A program made the translations under genes and the position numbers. From Thermodesulfobacterium thermophilum DSM 1276 (GTDB lineage Bacteria; Desulfobacterota; Thermodesulfobacteria; Thermodesulfobacteriales; Thermodesulfobacteriaceae), in the NCBI RefSeq assembly GCF_000421605.1, contig NZ_ATXI01000001.1, forward strand, positions 97,835-161,834: DNA of 64,000 nucleotides, written 5' to 3'. The notes beneath the pieces are model-generated. The model had not been told where the DNA came from and ran no database searches. It saw nothing but the letters and a program-made list of their open reading frames with translations. Positions 61,670 through 64,000 of the stretch are shown here, one piece after another (position 1 is the first letter of the stretch; each line of letters opens with the position of its first letter).

Positions 61670-62356
61670 ATGTCATTAGAAATAACTGAGCAGAAAAAAA
61701 AACTGGCTGTGATTTTGTTAAGTGCCGGGATGGATAGTGCTGTATGTGCAAGTGTTGCAGCCCAAGAACATGCCTTGGCTTTTCTACATTTTCAGTATGG
61801 GCAAAAGGCTGCTAAAAAAGAACTTGCATGTTTTTACCGGTTGGTTGACCACTTTAAACCTCAAAAATATTTAGTAGTAGAACTACCTTTTTTTAAAATA
61901 ATCGGTGGCTCAAGCCTTACCTCAGAGGAAATTGAAATTCCTGAGTCTTCAAACACACAGGAAATTCCTTCTACCTACGTACCTTTTAGAAACGGAGTAT
62001 TTCTAAGTTTAGCAGTAGCCTGGGCTGAGGTGATAGGAGCAGAGAAGATCTTTATAGGAGTAAACGAAATAGATTTTTCCGGGTATCCAGACTGTAGAAA
62101 CGAATTTATAAAGGCCTTTAACCAGGCAGCAAACCTTGGAACCAAACCTGAGACAAAAATTATGATAGAAACCCCTCTTATTCATCTGTCTAAAAAAGAA
62201 ATCGTAGAGCTTGGTATAAAACTTAATACCCCCTTTCATCTCACTTGGTCTTGCTACAGAGAAACGGAAAAAGCCTGCGGAAGATGTGACTCTTGTCAAA
62301 TAAGGCTTAAAGCCTTTAAAGAAGCCGGTATAGAGGACCCGATAGAATATGCTTAA
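61670..62356 (+). CDS. queC: 7-cyano-7-deazaguanine synthase QueC
   Basis: It makes preQ0, the precursor of queuosine. The 228 residues have the PP-loop LLSAGMDSAV (about 17-26; most family members read SGGxDS), TYVPFRNGVFLSLA, GVNEIDFSGYPDCRNEFIKAFN (in part: DFSGYPDCRNEF) and the zinc cluster CYRETEKACGRCDSCQIRL. Other queuosine genes are not in the window. The ribosome site is weak (TTTTTGGAA). It overlaps ykgJ by 8 nt. Confidence 0.93.
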   Translation: MSLEITEQKKKLAVILLSAGMDSAVCASVAAQEHALAFLHFQYGQKAAKKELACFYRLVDHFKPQKYLVVELPFFKIIGGSSLTSEEIEIPESSNTQEIPSTYVPFRNGVFLSLAVAWAEVIGAEKIFIGVNEIDFSGYPDCRNEFIKAFNQAANLGTKPETKIMIETPLIHLSKKEIVELGIKLNTPFHLTWSCYRETEKACGRCDSCQIRLKAFKEAGIEDPIEYA

Positions 62357-62693
62357 GTTAGAAGGTTTTACCTGCCAACGTTGTGGTACCTGTTGCCAAG
62401 GAGAAAGCACCGTCTCTTTAACCCAAGAAGAAATTCTTAGAATAGCCCAATTTTTAAACCTCCCAGAGGAAGTCTTTAGAGAAAAGTATACAGTTAAGGT
62501 CGGGAAATACAGGGTTGAGATGAAAACCAAGGATGGTTATTGTATCTTCTTTGATAAAAAAGAAAAACTCTGTACGATACATCCGGTAAAACCTAAAAAA
62601 TGTAAAGAATGGCCTCTGATAGAGGCACTATCCAAAGACCCTTCAACCTTAGAAACGTTGAAAAATTATTGTATAGGAATTAAAATTTTATAA
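62349..62693 (+). CDS. YkgJ family CxxCxxCC protein (metal-binding)
   Basis: It has 114 residues. The N-terminal CQRCGTCCQG (the CxxCxxCC motif), C in DGYCIFF, CTIHPVKPKKC and WP are the hallmark of the Zn/Fe-chelating YkgJ/UPF0153 family. The chemical role of the cluster is not known. It is translationally coupled to queC. Confidence 0.9.
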   Translation: MLKLEGFTCQRCGTCCQGESTVSLTQEEILRIAQFLNLPEEVFREKYTVKVGKYRVEMKTKDGYCIFFDKKEKLCTIHPVKPKKCKEWPLIEALSKDPSTLETLKNYCIGIKIL

Positions 62694-62702
62694 ATTTAAA
62701 CC

Positions 62703-62730
62703 TTGAACAAATTAAAAAATGTTTTAAAAT
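62703..62730 (+). promoter_or_regulatory. Predicted promoter of the Fur-family regulator
   Basis: TTGAAC (62703-62708), a 16-bp spacer and TAAAAT (62725-62730) lie 31 nt before ATG 62762. I did not see a good PerR/Fur box palindrome overlapping it. Confidence 0.45.
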
Positions 62731-62761
62731 AATAGAAAATAAGTTGTTGAGGTGAGGAAAG

Positions 62762-63175
62762 ATGGATGAAAAAAGGTTAGAATTTTACAAAAGTTTAGGG
62801 ATAAAACTAACCCCTCAAAGGATTGCCATCCTGGAATACTTAGAAGGAAACAAGGAACACCCTTCAGCAGAAGACATCTATAATTCTTTAAAGAAAAATT
62901 TTCCAAGCATGTCTTTTGCCACCGTTTACAACACCTTAGACGTGTTGGTAAAAAAGGGACTTATCAAAGAGATCATAGTAGACCCTTACAAGAAAAGATT
63001 TGACCCCTTTACCCATACCCATCACCACTTTGTCTGTAAATACTGTAAAAAGGTTATAGACATTTCTCAAGAAATAAATTTTCCGTTACCTAAGGAGATT
63101 CAAAACTGTGAGGTTGAAGACTTTCAAGTAGTGTTTATCGGGCTTTGTCCTGAGTGTAAAGATAGAAAAAACTAA
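62762..63175 (+). CDS. Fur-family transcriptional regulator, PerR-like
   Basis: It has 137 residues. The N-terminal winged helix (KLTPQRIAILEYLEGNKEHPSAEDIY...FATVYNTLDVLVKKGLI, in part) is followed by a dimer/metal domain RFDPFTHTHHHFVCKYCKKVIDI and the second Cys pair CPEC. The zinc site is CxxC...CxxC. The RFD...H..H pattern with an Asp near position 79 matches the PerR regulatory metal site (peroxide sensing), so PerR is favoured over Fur; target genes are unknown. It is monocistronic and followed by a mobile-element remnant. Confidence 0.88.
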   Translation: MDEKRLEFYKSLGIKLTPQRIAILEYLEGNKEHPSAEDIYNSLKKNFPSMSFATVYNTLDVLVKKGLIKEIIVDPYKKRFDPFTHTHHHFVCKYCKKVIDISQEINFPLPKEIQNCEVEDFQVVFIGLCPECKDRKN

Positions 63176-63184
63176 AGTTAATAT

Positions 63185-63202
63185 CCCTAATTTGCCGATA
63201 AA
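63185..63202 (+). repeat. Left terminal inverted repeat of the IS remnant
   Basis: CCCTAATTTGCCGATAAA; pairs with 63656-63673. Confidence 0.75.
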
Positions 63203-63305
63203 AATTTATAATCATCCATGCTCTCCCCATTTTCCAATTACTCTAAACGATTTATAATTTCACCCATTGGGTGAAAAAACCCTCTAAATCTAAGAGGGTG
63301 CCATC

Positions 63306-63628
63306 ATGCCACAAAACTCTCTTAACTTCAAAATCCTAAAAACTACCTAACCTATCACCCCTCGTTCAGAACTTGCTCTTGTTGATGCCTTCCTCAAAAA
63401 CTCCGAAAATAAAAACCTTAATAGACCAACATAATACCTTTACCTGGTTCAAACAGAGGTTACACCGCCTGGCAATATATTCAACCTATCCTCCCTATCC
63501 TTATAGGGAGAGCCCATATCTGGGAGTTTAAAAATGTATATGGGATAATAATTTCAAAATCAGGAAAATTTGAAAGAGAAAAAGTTGTAGGTAGAAAAGG
63601 GAGTAGAAAATACATAATATTTGGATAA
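63306..63628 (+). pseudogene. Transposase pseudogene (IS1380-like, frameshifted and internally deleted)
   Basis: From ATG 63306 the frame reads MPQNSLNFKILKTT, a stop, then PITPRSELALVDAFLKNSE. It continues after two frame changes as IDQH then IPLPGSNRGYTAWQYIQPIL, and ends KYIIFG and a TAA at 63626. The block PLPGSNRGY..-YIQPIL resembles the N-terminal region of IS1380-family transposases. Only about a quarter of a normal transposase remains. Two small hairpins precede the ATG (CACCC-ATT-GGGTG at 63261-63273 and ACCCTCT...AGAGGGT at 63279-63299). Family assignment is tentative. Confidence 0.6.
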
Positions 63629-63655
63629 AAATTAGAAAGATTTTTGATTTTATTC

Positions 63656-63673
63656 TTTACCGGCAAATTTGGG
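63656..63673 (-). repeat. Right terminal inverted repeat of the IS remnant
   Basis: Reverse complement CCCAAATTTGCCGGTAAA; two differences from the left repeat in 18 positions. Confidence 0.75.
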
Positions 63674-63691
63674 TTCTAAATCCGTGTTAGA

Positions 63692-64000
63692 TCAAAAATA
63701 TATGTCCCTGAAATGTTGATTAGTTAGATCATTTTTCTGTCCCTGAAAAATTTTCCCCTTCATTTTACCTCCAAATAATCGGATAAGCAATTCATCAAGT
63801 TTCTTTTTTAATTCTACCAGGGATAACCTGTTATAATGTTCCTTTAAAGCTTCTTTTACTTCCTCGGGCACAGCTGAACTCTCCATGATCCTCTGGTATG
63901 GCGTCTTCGCCTGATCATAAACCTTCTTTATCACTCTACCTCTCTCATCTATTACCTTATGCTTCACTTTCATTGAAGGAACAAAAAAATTTTCCAATAA
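63692..64000 (-). CDS. Transposase/integrase (DDE, C-terminal part), cut by window edge
   Basis: The last 102 codons of a leftward gene that continues past base 64000. The visible sequence NFFVPSMKVKHKVIDERGRVIKKVYDQAKTPYQRIMESSAV (in part: NFFVPSMKVKHKV, YDQAKTPYQRIMES) is the typical C-terminal end of integrase-core transposases (…KxxYDxxKTPYxRxLES…). The final 20 residues (QGQKNDLTNQHFRDIYF) are encoded by the element's terminal repeats. Whether the upstream part is intact cannot be seen. Confidence 0.72.
   Translation of the reverse strand, partial: LLENFFVPSMKVKHKVIDERGRVIKKVYDQAKTPYQRIMESSAVPEEVKEALKEHYNRLSLVELKKKLDELLIRLFGGKMKGKIFQGQKNDLTNQHFRDIYF
63703..63748. repeat. Two direct copies of TGTCCCTGAAA at the element end
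   Basis: TGTCCCTGAAA occurs at 63703-63713 and 63738-63748, 35 bp apart. Such spaced repeats beginning TGT look like transposase binding sites at the end of a Mu/Tn552/integrase-type transposon; the element end would be near 63703. Confidence 0.55.

Larger units (their letters stand above)
63185..63673. mobile_element. 489-bp insertion sequence remnant bounded by inverted repeats (IS1380-like, deleted)
   Basis: This otherwise gene-free stretch (63176-63690) is an internally deleted insertion sequence. Its ends match as an inverted pair: 63185-63202 CCCTAATTTGCCGATAAA and 63656-63673 (reverse complement CCCAAATTTGCCGGTAAA), 16 of 18 identical. Inside are the start and a short end of a plus-strand transposase reading frame. 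No clear target-site duplication is left. Confidence 0.75.

Noticed and set aside
63261..63299. Two small hairpins before the transposase pseudogene as a Rho-independent terminator of the PerR gene
   Set aside because: They are inside the IS remnant, have no following T-run on the plus strand, and lie right before the transposase ATG.

Overview
The window is a gene-dense, AT-rich piece of a bacterial chromosome from a diderm (it carries BamA, LolC/LolD, a flagellar rod gene and Tat genes). The proteins are rich in Lys, Glu and Ile. Together with the family-4 Fe-S uracil-DNA glycosylase, TrmI, SelB, a DUF4445 corrinoid-activator-like protein and a RemA-type gene next to gmk, this points to a thermophilic anaerobe of the Thermodesulfobacterium type (phylum Thermodesulfobacteriota). 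That placement is inference; no rRNA or other decisive marker is present. Most of the window is housekeeping DNA packed into long operons with 1-35 nt overlaps.

Left part (1-8.7 kb): the start of a flagellar flgF on the minus strand; a minus operon lysS-lolC-lolD-bamA (lipoprotein release and outer-membrane assembly); and a divergent plus operon with a bifunctional-nuclease-family protein, a PHP phosphoesterase and a small HsdR_N-like protein. 8.7-13.6 kb: minus genes remA-gmk-rlmB and an unusual set DUF4445 [2Fe-2S] protein-psd-pssA (phosphatidylethanolamine synthesis). 13.9-15.5 kb: an MscS channel and a secreted rhodanese whose signal peptide is separated from the mature part by a one-base frame change in a T7 run. 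16-24.4 kb: purM-glyQ-glyS-selB-udg-nfeD-(secreted unknown) on the plus strand. 24.4-26.4 kb: minus trmI followed by a ybeY-pdxJ gene fusion that still has a perfect ribosome binding site in front of the pdxJ part. 26.4-34.5 kb: M18 aminopeptidase, ACT-domain malic enzyme, trmO, a small secreted basic protein with its own promoter and terminator, and two divergent membrane glycosyltransferases.

34.5-43.6 kb: two minus operons, yceD-rpmF-plsX-fabH (start of fatty acid synthesis) and fmdB-like-DUF1844-ispE-prs-rplY-pth-psiE-guaA-kinase (PRPP, purine, translation and isoprenoid genes). 43.7-46 kb: an AI-2E permease, mutM and an HU gene with a near-consensus promoter. 46-48.6 kb: a large exported protein that looks like a degenerate M1 peptidase fused to a degenerate ChaN domain. 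48.7-52.6 kb: purQ, a first tatC, a CAU-anticodon tRNA, nif3, a CdsZ-type zinc-ribbon protein and tsaC/sua5. 52.6-61.5 kb: a long minus operon argH-usp-yacG-trxB-alr-tatB-tatC-apgM-nadB-(zinc ribbon). Here alr has no ATG/GTG/TTG start and appears to begin at ATT. 61.7-63.2 kb: queC-ykgJ and a PerR/Fur regulator.

The right end (63.2-64 kb) is the only mobile-looking region: a 489-bp IS1380-like remnant bounded by 18-bp inverted repeats, next to the 3' part of a DDE/integrase-type transposase gene that runs off the window. No CRISPR array, toxin-antitoxin pair, prophage or clear defence island was seen, and I found no obvious new multi-gene system. The most interesting signals are individual gene oddities: the alr start, the ybeY-pdxJ dual start, the rhodanese frameshift, the M1/ChaN pseudoenzyme and the second, divergent tatC.
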